Shown: positions 1 to 12,498 of the stretch, in pieces | Position numbering within the stretch: the stretch's first letter is position 1 | Layout: each line of letters starts with the position of its first letter | Origin: Planctomycetota bacterium | GTDB taxonomy: Bacteria > Planctomycetota > Planctomycetia > Pirellulales > Pirellulaceae | Direction of reading: 5' to 3' | Assembly: GCA_963205385.1 (NCBI GenBank) | Contig: CAUJKE010000311.1 | Location: 1 to 57,468 of the forward strand | Length of the DNA stretch: 57,468 nucleotides | Translations under genes and position numbers: made by a program | Notes under the pieces: model-generated | Database searches by the model: none | Told to the model about the DNA's origin: nothing | The model's input: the letters and a program-made list of their open reading frames with translations, nothing else

Positions 1-627
1 GTTGAGAATGTCCGAGCGATTGACCTCGATGGGGCGCGGGGCGTAGTTTTCGTAGTTGCTTTCGGCGTCGATATATTCAGCGTAAAAGCGAAACCGTTCG
101 CCGACTTGGGCATTCAAGTATACGCGGGTGCGGTGCAGCAGGAAGTCGTCGTCGAGTCCGGTGAGCCCGAGTCCGCGCATGTTCTGTTCGTGATGGTAAC
201 GGGCGCGATATTCGCCACCGACATCGATGATCGCGCTACCGTCGTTGATGCAGATCCGCTTGAGCCCTTCGCCGAGGTGATAGTCGTCGTAGGCCGGGTT
301 GCAGAGATAGTCGAAGTTGTTGTCGTAGAAGACCCCCTTATACGCCCCTGCAACGGCGGCATCGAGTTTCTTCTTGGCCTCGGCTTTCTTTTTGGCGGCG
401 CATTTGTCGCATTGGCACTCGGCGTGGTCGGTCGCTTCCGTCGCGGCGACGGCCGAGGTCTCCGTGAGCGCAGCTTCTTCGGCATCCAGCGGCGCGACTT
501 CGGCCGGGGCGTCATCGTAGTAGCGATACGTCACTTCTTGCGCGAACGCCGGCGCGGTAAGCAGCAGTCCGGCGGCCAGCGGTCCGATCTTCAACAATTG
601 GGAAAGCAGCCCAGCGCGCGAAGTCAT
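1..627 (-). CDS. Porin-like / alginate-export-type outer membrane protein, N-terminal part
   Basis: The reading frame is open from an ATG at 627 down to base 1 and continues beyond the window, so only the first 209 codons are seen. It begins MTSRAGLLSQLLKIG, followed by a hydrophobic stretch ending APAFAQ, a good Sec signal peptide. A low-complexity linker rich in Ala and Glu with a CQCDKC motif and Lys/Ala follows (about residues 40-75). The sequence then contains GGEYRARYHHEQN and LLHRTRVYLNAQVGE, alternating patterns like those at the start of alginate-export-family beta barrels (known family pattern). I infer an outer-membrane channel. The substrate cannot be told from this part. Confidence 0.7.
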   Translation of the reverse strand, partial: MTSRAGLLSQLLKIGPLAAGLLLTAPAFAQEVTYRYYDDAPAEVAPLDAEEAALTETSAVAATEATDHAECQCDKCAAKKKAEAKKKLDAAVAGAYKGVFYDNNFDYLCNPAYDDYHLGEGLKRICINDGSAIIDVGGEYRARYHHEQNMRGLGLTGLDDDFLLHRTRVYLNAQVGERFRFYAEYIDAESNYENYAPRPIEVNRSDILN

Positions 628-887
628 GGGAGTAAGTCCAGCGGAGATGGCGGGCAAACGGCCGTCGCCTGTCAACAGTTCATCAATAACAGGGCGCACG
701 CGAGGTGCGAGTTCCAACGGCAATACAGTCTCTCAGTTCTCCTTTCGTTCAGATTCGCCGGCCAATCGAGAAAAAGTGCCAGCACCGTCAATCTCAACGC
801 AGCTTAAAGCGCCGCGCGCCGCCAAACTCGCCAGCAGCGCGAAAATCCCTGGAGTTTGGTGCTTGGAGTTTGGAATTCCTCCCTGCC
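628..887. other. Intergenic region with short tandem repeat
   Basis: There is no convincing gene between the porin-like start and the sulfatase stop. The ten-base word TGGAGTTTGG occurs twice, at 850-859 and 864-873, just beyond the sulfatase 3' end. I see no clear terminator with a T-tract. Confidence 0.4.
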
Positions 888-2390
888 CTACCGGATCTTC
901 GGGTCCGGCAATTTCTGCTTCACCCCTTCATCCAGCGGCATCTTGTCGGGATCGGCGCCGGTGGCTTTTAACAACCGGGCAAGTTCGGCCTTTAACTCTT
1001 TCACCTTGCCGGCGTACTGCGGATCGTGGATGAGGTTCTTCAGCTCCTCGGGGTCGTCCTTGAGATTGTAAAGTTCCGCCATGTGCTTATCAGGCGAGCC
1101 GTCGCCGTGGGGATAATGGACATACTTCCAGTCGTCGGTCCGCACGCCGCGGACGTTGGGCGTGTAAGGGAACTGCACTTCGTAGTTGTAGTGATACAGG
1201 AACGACTTTCGCCAATTGTCGTCCTTGCCGTGGATCAGCTTCTTGAACGATTTGCCGTGAATGTTTTGCAGCGGTTCAGCGGCGCAGATGTCCAGGACGC
1301 TGGGAGCGATGTCGACGGTGAGGACCATCTCATCCACGACGCGCGGCTGGTTGACCGGCACGACCGCCGGACAACGCAGCACCAGCGGGATGCGAATGCT
1401 CGGCTCGTGCATCGTCCGCTTGTCAACCATGCCGTCTTCGCCGTTGAGCAGGCCGTTGTCTCCCATGAAGATCACCAGCGTGTTATCGAGTTGGCCGGTC
1501 GATTTCAAGAATTCGTACAAACGACCGACGCTGTCATCGACCGACTCGATCGTTCCCCAGTACGCGCGCGTCATCGCGGCGAAGTCTTTGACCGCTTCCG
1601 GGCTATCGTCGGGGAAATTCTTGCGATAGTCGAACAGCGGGCCATAGATGCCGTGCCAGGTGCTTAAACGTTGTTTGATCCAGTCCGGCTTGTCGTCGAG
1701 CATGAAGGCGGACTTGGGATACTCGATTTTCACGTCGTCGAACTTATGTTCATATTTCGGTTCGGGATAGTAGAAGCTGTGCGGCGCTTTGTGACCGAGC
1801 ATGAGACAGAACGGCTTGTCACGACTTTGCTTCAGCCAATCGAGAGCCATGTCGGTGACGACGGTGGTGTAATAGCCGTCCAGCACCTTCCGCTCCTTAC
1901 CATTGAAATTGAACTCGGTGCCCCAATACTTCCCTTGTCCCTTGTGGGTGACGAAGTAATCAAAGCCGGCCCGCGGTTCGTCGTTATCCTCGCCCATGTG
2001 ATACTTGCCGATGTAGCCGGTCTCATAGCCGGCCTTGTGCAATTGTTGCGGGAAGCTCTGAAGGTCGGTGGGATATTCGGTGAAGTTGTTCGAGACGCCA
2101 TGCTTGTGGGCGTAGAGCCCGCTGAGGATCGAGGCGCGACTCGGCGAGCAGAGCGACGTGGTGCAGAAGGCGTTCTTGAAGTAGACCCCTTCATGCGCCA
2201 GGCGGTCGATATGGGGCGTGGTCAGATGGGGATGTCCGGCGACGCCGAGGCAATCCCAGCGCTGATCGTCGGTGAGGATGAGCAGGACGTTAGGCCGCTG
2301 CGGTTCCGCGGCGGCGGCGGTCGCGCACACGAGCAGCCGCGTGGCAAGCAGCGCGCAGCAGAGGGTCAAGAGAGTCAAGGCATGGCGCAT
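888..2390 (-). CDS. Exported formylglycine-dependent sulfatase (family S1)
   Basis: This 500-residue protein is a type I sulfatase that would cleave sulfate esters, probably from sulfated polysaccharide, outside the cytoplasm. A signal peptide (residues 1-28, ending ATAAAA) precedes the mature start. Metal-binding Asp41-Asp42 lie in LTDDQRWD. The formylglycine motif CSPSR is at 81-85, followed by the family continuation [23 protein letters not shown] and the late metal motif FMGDNGLL are also present. The frame stays open upstream to 2786, but the ATG at 2390 has a ribosome site (AAGGAAG) and leads directly into the signal peptide. It is divergent from the giant gene that follows. The substrate class (heparan/N-acetylglucosamine-6-sulfate-like or other) is not decided by these motifs. 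Confidence 0.93.
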   Translation of the reverse strand: MRHALTLLTLCCALLATRLLVCATAAAAEPQRPNVLLILTDDQRWDCLGVAGHPHLTTPHIDRLAHEGVYFKNAFCTTSLCSPSRASILSGLYAHKHGVSNNFTEYPTDLQSFPQQLHKAGYETGYIGKYHMGEDNDEPRAGFDYFVTHKGQGKYWGTEFNFNGKERKVLDGYYTTVVTDMALDWLKQSRDKPFCLMLGHKAPHSFYYPEPKYEHKFDDVKIEYPKSAFMLDDKPDWIKQRLSTWHGIYGPLFDYRKNFPDDSPEAVKDFAAMTRAYWGTIESVDDSVGRLYEFLKSTGQLDNTLVIFMGDNGLLNGEDGMVDKRTMHEPSIRIPLVLRCPAVVPVNQPRVVDEMVLTVDIAPSVLDICAAEPLQNIHGKSFKKLIHGKDDNWRKSFLYHYNYEVQFPYTPNVRGVRTDDWKYVHYPHGDGSPDKHMAELYNLKDDPEELKNLIHDPQYAGKVKELKAELARLLKATGADPDKMPLDEGVKQKLPDPKIR

Positions 2391-2573
2391 GACGCTTCCT
2401 TTATGGGGAATGTGGGAGTGGGTGGGGCCGCGCGGGTTGTCTGAAATCTGGCGACTTCCGTGCGGTGATCGGGCGATTCTTGGCTGACGCCAGTGTGACA
2501 CAACGCGCCCCGCGCGACAACGTTTTGGCGCCCGACGATATGTTCTGATGTTCACCGGACGATGACAAAAATG

Positions 2574-2601
2574 TTGACATTGGCCATAAAACAAGTAGTA
2601 T
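2574..2601 (+). promoter_or_regulatory. Sigma70-like promoter of first giant gene
   Basis: A perfect TTGACA (2574-2579) is followed after 16 bases by TAGTAT (2596-2601). It points at the giant gene that begins at 2774 and would leave a leader of roughly 165 bases. Confidence 0.6.
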
Positions 2602-2618
2602 CTCACGTTAATGTGAGA
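2601..2618 (+). promoter_or_regulatory. Inverted repeat at the expected transcription start
   Basis: TCTCAC (2601-2606) and GTGAGA (2613-2618) are perfect inverted arms around GTTAAT. The left arm shares its first base with the -10 hexamer. A dimeric repressor bound here would block the start site, so an operator is a reasonable inference. A small hairpin at the 5' end of the mRNA is the alternative. Confidence 0.45.
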
Positions 2619-2773
2619 TTGCAGGGTTTTTGCAAACTTTCGGCTTGGTTCGTCACTCGTCTGGTCCTCATCTACTTGCGCGACCGCGCCCCAGCGCCGC
2701 GCCAAGTGCGCCTGTCTTCGATTTCGCGCCGGGGACGCGCCAATGCCTTCACTTCTGTTCCGGAGAACGACGC

Positions 2774-5700
2774 ATGGCTCCTTCATTTGAGTTGACCGGC
2801 GGTCGATTAGCGCCGCGTTTCAACCGCCCTCGGACCCGCGCCGCCAGGCTCCGCTCGCGGCAGCGCCGTCGCCGTTTGTGCCTCGAAACGCTCGACGCGC
2901 GACAAATGCTCGCGCTCGTCGCGTTCGACGGGTTTGATAGCTACACCGCAGGCGCGCAGTTGGAAGCCAATGACGGCACGGGGCTCAATGGTGGAACGGG
3001 ATTCGCAGGCGCCTGGAATGTAGCCGACGCACGACGCAGTGAACTCACCATCGCGCCGGCTTCTCTCAGCTACACAAGCGGCGAAATACAAGTCCTCGGC
3101 GGCGCCCAAGCACTGAAGTTCACGATGCCGGACAATACCGCGGTTCAAGAGGCGTCGCGTCCGTTCGCCACACAAACAGGCACGGTGTACCTGAGCTTTC
3201 TGTATCAGAACACCGTGGACAACAATTCGGCGACGGATGATGACTTCCTGCAATTCGGTTTCGATACCGCGGCGCTCCCGAACCCGCGCGTCAGCGTGAT
3301 TGACGAAAACGGCCGCTGGGCCGCGCGTGGCGGCGCCGGCACGAGCGCCACATCCACCATTGCTACCGATGTCGGCACGACGTACTTCGTGGTCTTGAAA
3401 ATCGACAAAGCGAATCCTGGGGACAATTACAACCGCATCAGCATCATCATTAACCCGAACTCCGCCACCGAACCTGCGGCTACGATTACGTCGACCACCG
3501 ATTCCGGGATAAACGCGGTGTCGCAACTCGCCATGCGCCGCGCACGGCACGACGCCGGCGATACGTATCTCATCGACGAGTTCCGCGTCGGTACAACGTA
3601 TGCGGACGTTATCACGCTCAAGCCAAAACTCAAGGCGCATGAGGACTTTGAGAGTTACACGGCCGGCAGTCAATTGCATGGGCTCAGTGGCGGCGATGGG
3701 TTTGTCGGTCCGTGGGTCGTCAACGCCGATTCCAATCGTCGCGCGGAGGTCACCATCGTGCCTGCCGCGCTGACGTACAACAGTGGGGAACTCTTGATTG
3801 ACGGCGGCGCTCAGGCATTGCAGTTTGCCGCGACCGCTCCGGTGAACGTCGTGCAAGCCTCGCGCCCTTTGACTGGGACGGAGGATACGGTTTACCTCAG
3901 CTTCCTCTATCGCACCACGGGCGAAGGCGGAACGCCGGCGGATGATTTCTCGCAGTTTGGGTTCGACAATCAGCCGCTTACGAACCCGCGCGTGAGCGCG
4001 CTTGATAGCGACAATCTCTTCCAAGCCCGTAGCGGCACATCCGACCGCGGCAGTTCCGGCATCACGAGCGATTTGAACACGACCTATTTTGTCGTGATGA
4101 AAGCGGAGAAGACCGGCGCGAGCACGACCTATAACCGCGTGAGCATCTTCGTCAATCCCACCACCGGCACCGAGCCTGCGAGCGCCTCTGCGGTGTCGAC
4201 TGTTGATAGTGGTTTGAATCTGACGGCCGCGGCGCATCTCACTTTCCGCCAGGCTAATCATGAAAGTGGTGATACGTATCTCATCGACGAGTTCCGCATG
4301 GGCACAGCCTATAGCGATGTTATCACGCTCAAGCCGCTGGTAATTTATGACGGCTTCGAGGACTATGCGACCGGCGCTCAGCTCTACGGCCTCGATGGCG
4401 GGATGGGATTCGTTGGTCCTTGGAATGTCACCAGCGGTCGCCAGGATGAACTCACGATCGTGGATCGCGCGCTGACCTATGACGGCGGCGAGCTGTTGAT
4501 CGACGGCGGCGCGAAGGCGTTGCAGTTTTTGGCGACGGACGCCGACATTGTTCAGCAGGCCTCGCGCCAATTTCCCGCCGTCGATGGTACGCTCTACATG
4601 AGCTTTCTCTACCATACCCTCAATGATGTTGGCGGGGCCGACGATGATTTCATGCAACTGGGGTTTGACGACGATACATTGCCCAATCCGCTCGCGAGCG
4701 CGCTGGACCGCAATGACACCTGGCAGGCCCGCGTAGGGACGGGAACCAATGACGATTCGGGGATTGCGTCGGCAGTGGGCGTTACTTATTTCGTCGTCTT
4801 GAAGGTCGAGAATACCGGCGGCGGTAACTACGACCGCGTCTCCATCTTCGTCAATCCCATCACCGCCGCAGAGCCGGCGGCCGCCGCGGCCGTGGCCACG
4901 GGGGATACCGGGCTGAGCCTGGCCACCACCGCCCATCTCGCATTTCGTCAGGCGTTTCATGAAGCTGGCGATACCTATTTGATGGACGAGTTTCGCATCG
5001 CGCGCACGTATGAGGATGTTGTCACCGCCAGGCCACCTGTGCCGCCAAACGCCGGCGACCGCGTCTGGACCGGCGCCGCTGGCGATCGGTTGTGGAACAC
5101 GCCGGGGAACTGGGCTGGCAACGATGTTCCCAATACCCCGGCTGAATTCGCCGTGTTCACCGACGACAGCCCCGGCCTGGTGAGCTTGGGAGGCGGCGCG
5201 TTCATTGTCGGCGGCGTGAAGTTCGAGAACTCCAGCGGCGCTGACTTCACGTTGCATACGGGGACGTTGCAGGTCAATACGTTGACGCAGACCCGCACCG
5301 GCACGAACACCATCACCGCGCGGTTGAACTCCGGCCCAAGCCTGGTGGGAGAGATCAACGCGGGGACGCTGCAACTCACCGACGTCGCCAACGCGCTGAC
5401 CGGCACGATCAACGTCGCCGCTGGCGCTGTTCTGGAAGCTGTCGGCGGCGACGCTGCCAGCGCACTGGGGACGACGTCGCTCGTGGTCGCTGGGGGAACC
5501 GTGCGCGCCTTGCCAGGCGGGATGGGAACGTATGAAGGGCTCGACGGGCGACTGCTTCCCGCCAGCACGGCCGATTTGGTGAACGACGCGAGCATCGCCG
5601 CGGCGCTCGCGGCGACGCCGGCCTTTTCGCGCACTCTGTTTCAAGGGGCGATCGAGTACGTTCCCAATGCCGACAGCAACATCGCCAGTTACTTCGGCAC

Positions 5701-8700
5701 GACGACCTCCAACACGAACACGTTCACGATGTTGTTCGTCGGCCAGTTCACCGCGCCAACCACCGGGACGTATACGTTTCTGTCGAGCCAAAACGACGAT
5801 CGCGCGTATATCTGGCTCGATCGCGATGGCAATGGTCTGTTCAGTACGACCGGCGCGAGTGGAAACGAACTCATCACGTCCCCCACGATGGGCAACAGCA
5901 ATACCACGGCGAATACCGTGGATCTGAATGCCGGCACTTACAACATCGTCTTCGCGCTGCGCGACACCGGAGGGAACTCCGGTTCCGTGATGCAATACGG
6001 TCTGCCGGGCGTCGCGGCGACGGATTTGAACCATGTTCGTCCCCTGCTCGATATTGGGCGGTTCACGTTTACAGGCACCGCCGGTCCCGGCAACTTCACC
6101 GCCAATCACATCACCGTCACCTCGTCAGGAGGCAGCGTCGACTTGGGCGCCGGCACGGCGGGCGCGCGGTTCGGCAATCTCGATCTGTCATCCGGCGGAA
6201 CGTTGAACGCCACCGGCGCTGCGGTCGCTGGCGGCGTGCGCAACGCGATTCGCTTTGAAGGAGCGGTGACGCTCCCCGGTTCAGGCGCGACGATCATCAA
6301 CCCAACCTCGGCTGACCTGGCGCTAGCCGGTCAGATCAGTGGCGGCGGCGGATTCACTAAAAACGGTAGCGGCACGCTGTTTGTCACCAGCGGCGCCAAC
6401 GACTACGACGGCGTGACGACCATCAATTCCGGCTACATGGCCATCACTGAGAACAACAGTCTCGGTTCGACGGCCGCAGGCACCGTCGTGGCGTCTGGCG
6501 GCAACCTCGTGCTGTTGAACGACGTCGATTACACCTCGCCAGAGTCGCTGACGTTGGGCGGAACACTGGGGTCGCGCGGCAGCGATAATCAATGGTCCGG
6601 TCCGATCACGCTCTCCGGCAACGCGACGATTATCGTCGATAATCGCAATTTTGACATCACCGGCGGCGTGGACCTGGGGAGCCGCACGCTGACCGTGAAC
6701 ACGCTCAACGCCTACAATCAACTGGCCACCGCGACCATTCGCAACCAGCCCATCGTCGGCGCCGGCAATCTCACCAAGGTTGGCAGCGGCGCGTTGGAGT
6801 TGCCGAACGACAATTCCTATAGCGGCACGACCACCATCAACGGCGGCGTTACCATCATCAGCACGAACAACCCCTTCGGCCCGTCGCTGCTCGCGCTGCA
6901 AAGCGGTGAGTTGCGCTCCAGCGGCGCGACGCCAACCAATGACCGCACGCTCGCAAACAATTTGTCGTTTACCGGCAACGTGACGTTGGGCGATCCCGTC
7001 AATAACGGCGTGTTGACCTTCAACGGGCAAGGAAATATCACCGGCGACCGCACGCTGACGACCGACAGCGACGTGATATTCAACGGCGTCATCAGCGGAT
7101 CCTCTACGCAATCGCTCGCGAAAGTCGGCAGCGGCGATCTGACGTTGGCTGGGTCCAATACGTTTGATGGCGCTCTCTTGATTGGCGCCGGACGAGTGCT
7201 CGCGACCAACAGTAACTCGCTCGGCAGCGGCGTCAGCGGCACGCGCGTCGACAGCGGCGCCGCGCTCGAACTGAGCGGCAACCTCGCGCTGCCTGCGGAA
7301 GACATCGTGCTGGAAGGGACAGGCTTGAATTCCGGCGGCGCGCTCCGCGCCACGGGCAACATCAGCTTGCCAGGCAACATTGGTCTGGCCGGCAATGCGA
7401 CCATTCACGCGGCCGGCGCTGGGACAACGCTCGCGATCGGCGGTGGCGTCGTGCGCGAAATCGCTAGCGACCTCACCATCACAGGCGACGGCGAGGTGTC
7501 GATCGCCGGAGAAATTCGCGACGGCGCGCCGCTGGTGTTTGGCGACTTCACGGGGCGACTCTTCACCGCCGCGAACATTGGTTTTCAAAACGATACCGCC
7601 GCCGACGGTGCGAATAACATCAACGTGCTCGCTTTCACCGGCACACCGGCCAACACGGCCACGTTGTCCGCGCCGCTCGTGTTTGCCAACGACGCGGCGT
7701 TTGGCAATTTCTTCGGAAACGCAGCCGTCGGTTCCAATACGACCAACTTCACGGCGGTGTTCGTCAGCACGATCACCGTCGCAGAGGCCGGCGACTATTA
7801 CTTCGCTATCTCCAACAACGACGATGCGGCCGCTGTGTGGATCGATCTCGATCACAACGGCGCCTTCGTGACGGCCAGCGGCGAGCGCGTCCAAGTTACC
7901 AGCGGCAACAACAGCACGGCCGTTCCCGCCGGCGTTCACCTGAACCCAGGAACTTATACGCTGGCTTATGTCGTGCAAGACACAGGCGGCGGCAGTTCGA
8001 TGCAAGGCCGGTTTGAGCCCAGTGCCCTGGTGCGGCCGCGCATTTCGACCAATATGTCCGTGGCGAATCCGGCAGCGACGCCAACGGTGGGCACGAATCG
8101 CTTGGTCAAGAGCGGCGCCGGAATGCTCACACTCAGCGGCAACAATTCGTACACCGGCGCGACCCTCGTCAGCGAGGGCACGCTCGTCGCCGCGCACAAC
8201 TCCGCGCTCGGGGCGACAGCCGCCAACACGCGCATCCAAGCCGGTGCGACGCTCGCGCTTGATAACACCTTCGTCGATCTCGCGGACAATGGCGCGCTCG
8301 ACAACAGCGCTCATTTGACCATCGCCGAAGAGATCATCTTCGAGAACGCCTCCGATACGACGACGACTTCGATTCAGAACCTCCGCGGCAACAACACGCT
8401 CACCGGCAACGTCACGGTAACGGACGCGCCCGGCTTGGGAGTGACCGCAGGACTCGAACTCTGGCTCGACGCTTCCAATCTCGCGAGCATCGTCTCCGCC
8501 GATGGCTCGCTCGACAACGGCGACCTCATCTCCAGTTGGAACGATACGCTCGCAGGCGACAACACCAACCCCAGCAATGCAGTGCAAGCGAATCCCAACA
8601 AGCAACCGCAATGGATCGCGTCGTCCGTCAACGGTTTGCCTGCGATTCGCTTTTCGCCCAACGATGCCAACGACGAAGCCAATGGCGACGATCTGCAGAT

Positions 8701-11700
8701 TGCCGGGCTGAACCTCGGTAACAATGTCTCGCTGTTCTTCGTGATTCAACACGCCGCGCAAACCAACGCCGATGGAAGTTGCTGCCGCCCGTTCTTCACC
8801 GGCGACGGCGATGTTTACGCGTCGAGTGATCAGTATTCGCTCGCGCTGCAGCGCAACAACCTGACGCCGGCCGTGCGTTTCGAATCGCCAAATTCCAGCA
8901 ATACGATTAACGTCGCCAGTGGTGTCCAGGACGGTTCGTTCCACGTTTATTCCTTGACCCGCGACGGCAGCGCCGCCAACGGCACGCAGTTGTTTCTCGA
9001 TGGCGCTAACATTCTCACCCGCACCGTCACCGGCAACGCGACCGAGACGAATTACAATGTCGGCGGTCAAAATAATTCCACCGCAGGCAATGGCGCGCGG
9101 CAGTACAAAGGGGACATCCCCGAAATCATCGCCTTCAACCGCACGCTTTCGGCCGAGGAGCGAGAAGCGGTAGAAGCCTATCTCGACGCCAAATACTTCC
9201 AGCCTGCGTCGTACGCAGCGACCATCACCACGCAAGCCGATACGCTCACGCTGTCCGGGCAAGTCTCGTTTCCCAAACTCACCATCAACGGCAGCGGCAA
9301 CACCGTCATCACCGGCCTGCTGCAAGACGGCCCGCAGTCGTCCGGCGAACTCGTCAAGGCCGGCTCGGGCTCGCTGCTTGTTAATAGCGGCAACTCGTAC
9401 AGCGGCGGCACCACCGTTAGCGCTGGGAATTTGATTGTCGGCAACGCCGCCGGTTCCGCCACCGGCGCCGGCGATGTGGATGTGCAAAGTGGATATCTCG
9501 GCGGCACAGGAACGATCTCGGGAACTGTGAATGTGAACGCGCTCGCGGTGCTCTCCGCCGGCAACGGCTATCAAAACGGCGATCTTAGCGGCTTTGGTTT
9601 GCCAACCTTCCTCAACATGCCTGCGGGAGCGCCGATCGCGGGAACCTTGACAGTCGGTTCGCTCAATCTGCTGCCCAATAGTATTTCCACCACCGATATT
9701 ACTAATAGCGGCAGCGATCGACTCGTCGTCCGCGGGACGGTCAATATCGCTCCCGGCACGGCCATCGGCACCGGCGAAATCGCCAGCGGCTATTCTTCGA
9801 ACGCCACCGTGGTGGTGCTCGAAAACGACGGGACCGACCCGATCGTCGGCGAATTCTATAGCTTGCCCAACCAGCCTGGCGGTTTTCCGTTCACGTTTGA
9901 CGGCCGTCCGGCGGTCATCTATTACAACTACGACACGAACACCGGAACCACCGGCAGCGGCAACGACATCGCGATCGTGTTCAACCGCCCGCCGGTGGCG
10001 ACCGACGATACGTTCGCGATCCCAGAAGACGCCACCTTGACCGCCAATGTCATCACCAACACCAATCCCAACGGGGCCGATAGCGATCCCGATGGCGACG
10101 CGATCACCGCCACGCTCGTCGGCCCAGCGCCGCCGGGGAACTTTAACCTCGCATCCAATGGCGTCGTCACCTATACGCCTCCGAACGGGTTTTCCGGCCA
10201 GGTCTCGTTCCAGTACGAAGTCCGCGATCCTGCCGGCTTGGTGTCGAACGTCGCCACCGTGACGATCAACATCGCCGCGGTCGCTGATGTGCCTACGCTC
10301 ATTCTGCCGCGCGCGCAAGGGGACGAAGACACCGCGATCCCGCTCAACATCACGGCCACTTCCAACGATCCTGATGGTTCGGAAACGCTCTCGGTGGTCA
10401 TTAGCAATGTCCCTGTGGGGGCGATCCTGTCGATCAACGGTACGCCGCTGCCGGTGATGTCGAGCTACACGCTGACACCACTGCAAGCGTCGCAAGTGCG
10501 CTTGACGCCCCCTCTCAACAGCGACGTGGATTACACCATCGCCAACGGCAACGCGCTGCTTGTTACGGCCATCGCCAGCGAAGGGGGGACGACCGCGCAA
10601 ACCAGCGGCATGTTGGAAATCATCGTCAACTCGGTGGCGGACGCCCCCACGCTCACCCTGCCGGCCGCCCTCAGCGGTGGTGAGAATACGCGGATTCCGC
10701 TCGGCATTTCCGTGACGTCGGTCGATGTCGGCGGGACGCTCACCGTCACCATCGACGGCGCCAGCCTGCCGGCCGACGCACGCTTGTTTGTCGAAGGCGT
10801 CGAACAATCGCCTGCCGCCTCGTACGTGCTGACCACGCCTGGCCAGTGGACCAGCGCGGCAATTCTCAAGCGCAACAACAGTCCCAACAATGCCCCGTTC
10901 ACGGTGCAAGTCACCGCCACTTCCAGCATCGCAGGCCTCTCGGAAAGCACCGTCCGCACGACCCAAGTCATCGTGACGAATTCCCCGCCGGTTCCCCAGC
11001 AAGACGATGTGCTGCTCAACGGCCAATCGCTGGGCGGCGGCGCGACCGAGTTGACCGTCGTCCCTGGCCTTGCAGTGACATTCGTCGTCTCGACCACCGA
11101 TCCGGCCTTCGATCATCTCGACGCGCCGTTTGGCTTCACGGTCAACTTCGGCGATGGTTCGCCGAATGTTGTCATGACGGCGTCGGAAGAAGGACAACCG
11201 CTGTCGTTTACGCATGTTTACACGCAAGTGGGGCAAACCTATCAACCGACGCTGACCGTGCAGGACGAATTCACGACGCCGCCCAAGCCGACTTCGCTCG
11301 CCACGACCATCGACCTCGCCGAGGTCACGGTCGCCCGCCAGGCGGTCATTGACGGCGCGCTCTACGTCGGCGGTTCGGAACAAAGCGATCGCATCATCGT
11401 CAGCGGCGATGGCTCGGTCCGCTTCAATGGTGTGCCACTTCCCAAGGAGTGGCCTGGCGGACGATTCATCGTGCTCGGCAATGGCGGCAGCGACACGATC
11501 AGCACCAGCGGCGTTCGCTTCCCGGTCGAATTCTACGGCGGCGCTGGCAATGATTACCTCGCCGGCGGTACGAGCGACGACATCCTCGATGGCGGCGACG
11601 ACAACGACCGCATCCTCGGCGGAAACGGCAACGATATTCTCCTCGGCGGCAGCGGCAACGATCGTCTCAGCGGCGGTAACGGCGACGACTACGCGTTCGG

Positions 11701-12298
11701 CGACCACATGATCGATTTCGCCAACGGTGAAATGTTCACGTTCTCCTTTAGCGGCGGCGCGGACATGGTCGAACTCCCCATTCGCCTCGGGAGCAAGCCT
11801 GGCCGCGACACCATTGCCGGCGACAACGGCAACGACACCCTCGATGGCGGACCGGGGAACGATACGCTCACCGGCGGCAATGATGACGATCTGCTGCGCG
11901 GCGGCGAAGGGAACGACCGGCTCGACGGCGGCAACGGCGATGACCTCCTGTTAGGTGAAGGGGGCGCGGACCTCCTCTACGGCCGCGGCGGCCACGACAT
12001 CCTCATCGGCGGCAGCGGACTTGATTCGCTCTACGGCGGCAACGACGACGACCTCCTCTACGGCGGCGATCTGCTTGAGGACAACACCGACGACGATCTG
12101 CAAGACCTCTGGATGTTCTGGCGCACCGCGCAACCAGAAGACGCCGTTGACGCGCTGGAAAGCCTCTTCGGCGACGAAGACGCCTCCGGCGACACACTGC
12201 ACGGCGAACGGGGTGACGACTGGTACCTCCTCTTCGCCCGCGACCGCCTCCGCGTCAGCTCGGAAGCGAAGAGCCCCAACGTAATCAAAACGTATTAG
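2774..12298 (+). CDS. Giant surface/secreted protein with beta-sandwich, PATR, PKD-like and RTX regions
   Basis: This 3174-residue protein is probably exported and adhesive or matrix-forming. The ATG at 2774 follows GGAGAA; the frame is open further upstream but without a ribosome site. Approximate order: Arg-rich N-terminus with [11 protein letters not shown], the planctomycete export signature (30-50); three tandem 235-residue beta-sandwich units, each starting like [11 protein letters not shown] (49-755); a PA14-like region (910-1095); autotransporter-associated beta-strand motifs near 1198, 1336, 1451, 1779 and 2196; a second PA14-like region (1590-1755); a LamG-like domain starting LELWLDASN (1893-2139); cadherin-like and Ig-like domains (2406-2738); a PKD-like domain with VNFGDGSP (2763-2849); RTX repeats of GGxGxDxLx type in two blocks (2919-2983, 3013-3100); and a C-terminal module (3103-3174). 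The RTX repeats should bind calcium. It is a partial paralogue of its neighbour at 13103. The ligand is unknown. Confidence 0.9.
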   Translation: MAPSFELTGGRLAPRFNRPRTRAARLRSRQRRRRLCLETLDARQMLALVAFDGFDSYTAGAQLEANDGTGLNGGTGFAGAWNVADARRSELTIAPASLSYTSGEIQVLGGAQALKFTMPDNTAVQEASRPFATQTGTVYLSFLYQNTVDNNSATDDDFLQFGFDTAALPNPRVSVIDENGRWAARGGAGTSATSTIATDVGTTYFVVLKIDKANPGDNYNRISIIINPNSATEPAATITSTTDSGINAVSQLAMRRARHDAGDTYLIDEFRVGTTYADVITLKPKLKAHEDFESYTAGSQLHGLSGGDGFVGPWVVNADSNRRAEVTIVPAALTYNSGELLIDGGAQALQFAATAPVNVVQASRPLTGTEDTVYLSFLYRTTGEGGTPADDFSQFGFDNQPLTNPRVSALDSDNLFQARSGTSDRGSSGITSDLNTTYFVVMKAEKTGASTTYNRVSIFVNPTTGTEPASASAVSTVDSGLNLTAAAHLTFRQANHESGDTYLIDEFRMGTAYSDVITLKPLVIYDGFEDYATGAQLYGLDGGMGFVGPWNVTSGRQDELTIVDRALTYDGGELLIDGGAKALQFLATDADIVQQASRQFPAVDGTLYMSFLYHTLNDVGGADDDFMQLGFDDDTLPNPLASALDRNDTWQARVGTGTNDDSGIASAVGVTYFVVLKVENTGGGNYDRVSIFVNPITAAEPAAAAAVATGDTGLSLATTAHLAFRQAFHEAGDTYLMDEFRIARTYEDVVTARPPVPPNAGDRVWTGAAGDRLWNTPGNWAGNDVPNTPAEFAVFTDDSPGLVSLGGGAFIVGGVKFENSSGADFTLHTGTLQVNTLTQTRTGTNTITARLNSGPSLVGEINAGTLQLTDVANALTGTINVAAGAVLEAVGGDAASALGTTSLVVAGGTVRALPGGMGTYEGLDGRLLPASTADLVNDASIAAALAATPAFSRTLFQGAIEYVPNADSNIASYFGTTTSNTNTFTMLFVGQFTAPTTGTYTFLSSQNDDRAYIWLDRDGNGLFSTTGASGNELITSPTMGNSNTTANTVDLNAGTYNIVFALRDTGGNSGSVMQYGLPGVAATDLNHVRPLLDIGRFTFTGTAGPGNFTANHITVTSSGGSVDLGAGTAGARFGNLDLSSGGTLNATGAAVAGGVRNAIRFEGAVTLPGSGATIINPTSADLALAGQISGGGGFTKNGSGTLFVTSGANDYDGVTTINSGYMAITENNSLGSTAAGTVVASGGNLVLLNDVDYTSPESLTLGGTLGSRGSDNQWSGPITLSGNATIIVDNRNFDITGGVDLGSRTLTVNTLNAYNQLATATIRNQPIVGAGNLTKVGSGALELPNDNSYSGTTTINGGVTIISTNNPFGPSLLALQSGELRSSGATPTNDRTLANNLSFTGNVTLGDPVNNGVLTFNGQGNITGDRTLTTDSDVIFNGVISGSSTQSLAKVGSGDLTLAGSNTFDGALLIGAGRVLATNSNSLGSGVSGTRVDSGAALELSGNLALPAEDIVLEGTGLNSGGALRATGNISLPGNIGLAGNATIHAAGAGTTLAIGGGVVREIASDLTITGDGEVSIAGEIRDGAPLVFGDFTGRLFTAANIGFQNDTAADGANNINVLAFTGTPANTATLSAPLVFANDAAFGNFFGNAAVGSNTTNFTAVFVSTITVAEAGDYYFAISNNDDAAAVWIDLDHNGAFVTASGERVQVTSGNNSTAVPAGVHLNPGTYTLAYVVQDTGGGSSMQGRFEPSALVRPRISTNMSVANPAATPTVGTNRLVKSGAGMLTLSGNNSYTGATLVSEGTLVAAHNSALGATAANTRIQAGATLALDNTFVDLADNGALDNSAHLTIAEEIIFENASDTTTTSIQNLRGNNTLTGNVTVTDAPGLGVTAGLELWLDASNLASIVSADGSLDNGDLISSWNDTLAGDNTNPSNAVQANPNKQPQWIASSVNGLPAIRFSPNDANDEANGDDLQIAGLNLGNNVSLFFVIQHAAQTNADGSCCRPFFTGDGDVYASSDQYSLALQRNNLTPAVRFESPNSSNTINVASGVQDGSFHVYSLTRDGSAANGTQLFLDGANILTRTVTGNATETNYNVGGQNNSTAGNGARQYKGDIPEIIAFNRTLSAEEREAVEAYLDAKYFQPASYAATITTQADTLTLSGQVSFPKLTINGSGNTVITGLLQDGPQSSGELVKAGSGSLLVNSGNSYSGGTTVSAGNLIVGNAAGSATGAGDVDVQSGYLGGTGTISGTVNVNALAVLSAGNGYQNGDLSGFGLPTFLNMPAGAPIAGTLTVGSLNLLPNSISTTDITNSGSDRLVVRGTVNIAPGTAIGTGEIASGYSSNATVVVLENDGTDPIVGEFYSLPNQPGGFPFTFDGRPAVIYYNYDTNTGTTGSGNDIAIVFNRPPVATDDTFAIPEDATLTANVITNTNPNGADSDPDGDAITATLVGPAPPGNFNLASNGVVTYTPPNGFSGQVSFQYEVRDPAGLVSNVATVTINIAAVADVPTLILPRAQGDEDTAIPLNITATSNDPDGSETLSVVISNVPVGAILSINGTPLPVMSSYTLTPLQASQVRLTPPLNSDVDYTIANGNALLVTAIASEGGTTAQTSGMLEIIVNSVADAPTLTLPAALSGGENTRIPLGISVTSVDVGGTLTVTIDGASLPADARLFVEGVEQSPAASYVLTTPGQWTSAAILKRNNSPNNAPFTVQVTATSSIAGLSESTVRTTQVIVTNSPPVPQQDDVLLNGQSLGGGATELTVVPGLAVTFVVSTTDPAFDHLDAPFGFTVNFGDGSPNVVMTASEEGQPLSFTHVYTQVGQTYQPTLTVQDEFTTPPKPTSLATTIDLAEVTVARQAVIDGALYVGGSEQSDRIIVSGDGSVRFNGVPLPKEWPGGRFIVLGNGGSDTISTSGVRFPVEFYGGAGNDYLAGGTSDDILDGGDDNDRILGGNGNDILLGGSGNDRLSGGNGDDYAFGDHMIDFANGEMFTFSFSGGADMVELPIRLGSKPGRDTIAGDNGNDTLDGGPGNDTLTGGNDDDLLRGGEGNDRLDGGNGDDLLLGEGGADLLYGRGGHDILIGGSGLDSLYGGNDDDLLYGGDLLEDNTDDDLQDLWMFWRTAQPEDAVDALESLFGDEDASGDTLHGERGDDWYLLFARDRLRVSSEAKSPNVIKTY
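2920..5040 (+). repeat. Three tandem copies of a ~705-base coding repeat
   Basis: Units start near 2920, 3637 and 4342. Each encodes about 235 residues, from a GF(D/E)(S/D)Y motif to a DTYL(I/M)DEFR motif. Units 1 and 2 share a 27-base identical stretch (3560-3586 and 4271-4297), which points to fairly recent duplication within the gene. Confidence 0.8.
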
Positions 12299-12498
12299 CC
12301 CGAGGCGACAGACCGCGTAAACTCCCGTGTGATTGAGCATCAACTACTGAATCTGTCTCGTGCAAGAGTATACGGAGTTAATCAAGTATTGTCAATACAT
12401 TTTTATCAATTAGATTCGAAATGCGATTAGCCTCTGCCGATCCGACCCGCGCGCCGAGCAGCGAAGTCGCGCTCCCCCAAACCATGGCTCCACCCTTC

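Larger units (their letters stand above)
2391..2773. other. Divergent promoter region
   Basis: About 380 bases separate the sulfatase start from the start of the first giant gene. The stretch is more AT-rich than its neighbours between 2540 and 2640 and contains the promoter and inverted repeat listed separately. I see no separate gene in it. Confidence 0.5.

Noticed and set aside
2390-2786. N-terminal extension of the sulfatase to 2786
   Set aside because: It would put 132 residues before a normal signal peptide and cover the divergent promoter of the giant gene.
6323-11707. An open frame of about 1,790 codons on the minus strand opposite the first giant gene (and a 1,100-codon one at 2807-6109)
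   Set aside because: Such antisense frames arise because the GC-rich, Gly/Asn/Thr-biased plus-strand codons rarely give stops on the other strand. Their predicted proteins are Arg/Gly/Ala/Val-rich without domains, and the plus strand clearly encodes known domains.
12386-12398. GTATTGTCAATAC followed by ATTTTTATC as a terminator of the first giant gene
   Set aside because: The arms are separated by one base only, so an RNA hairpin cannot form properly, and the T-run is interrupted.
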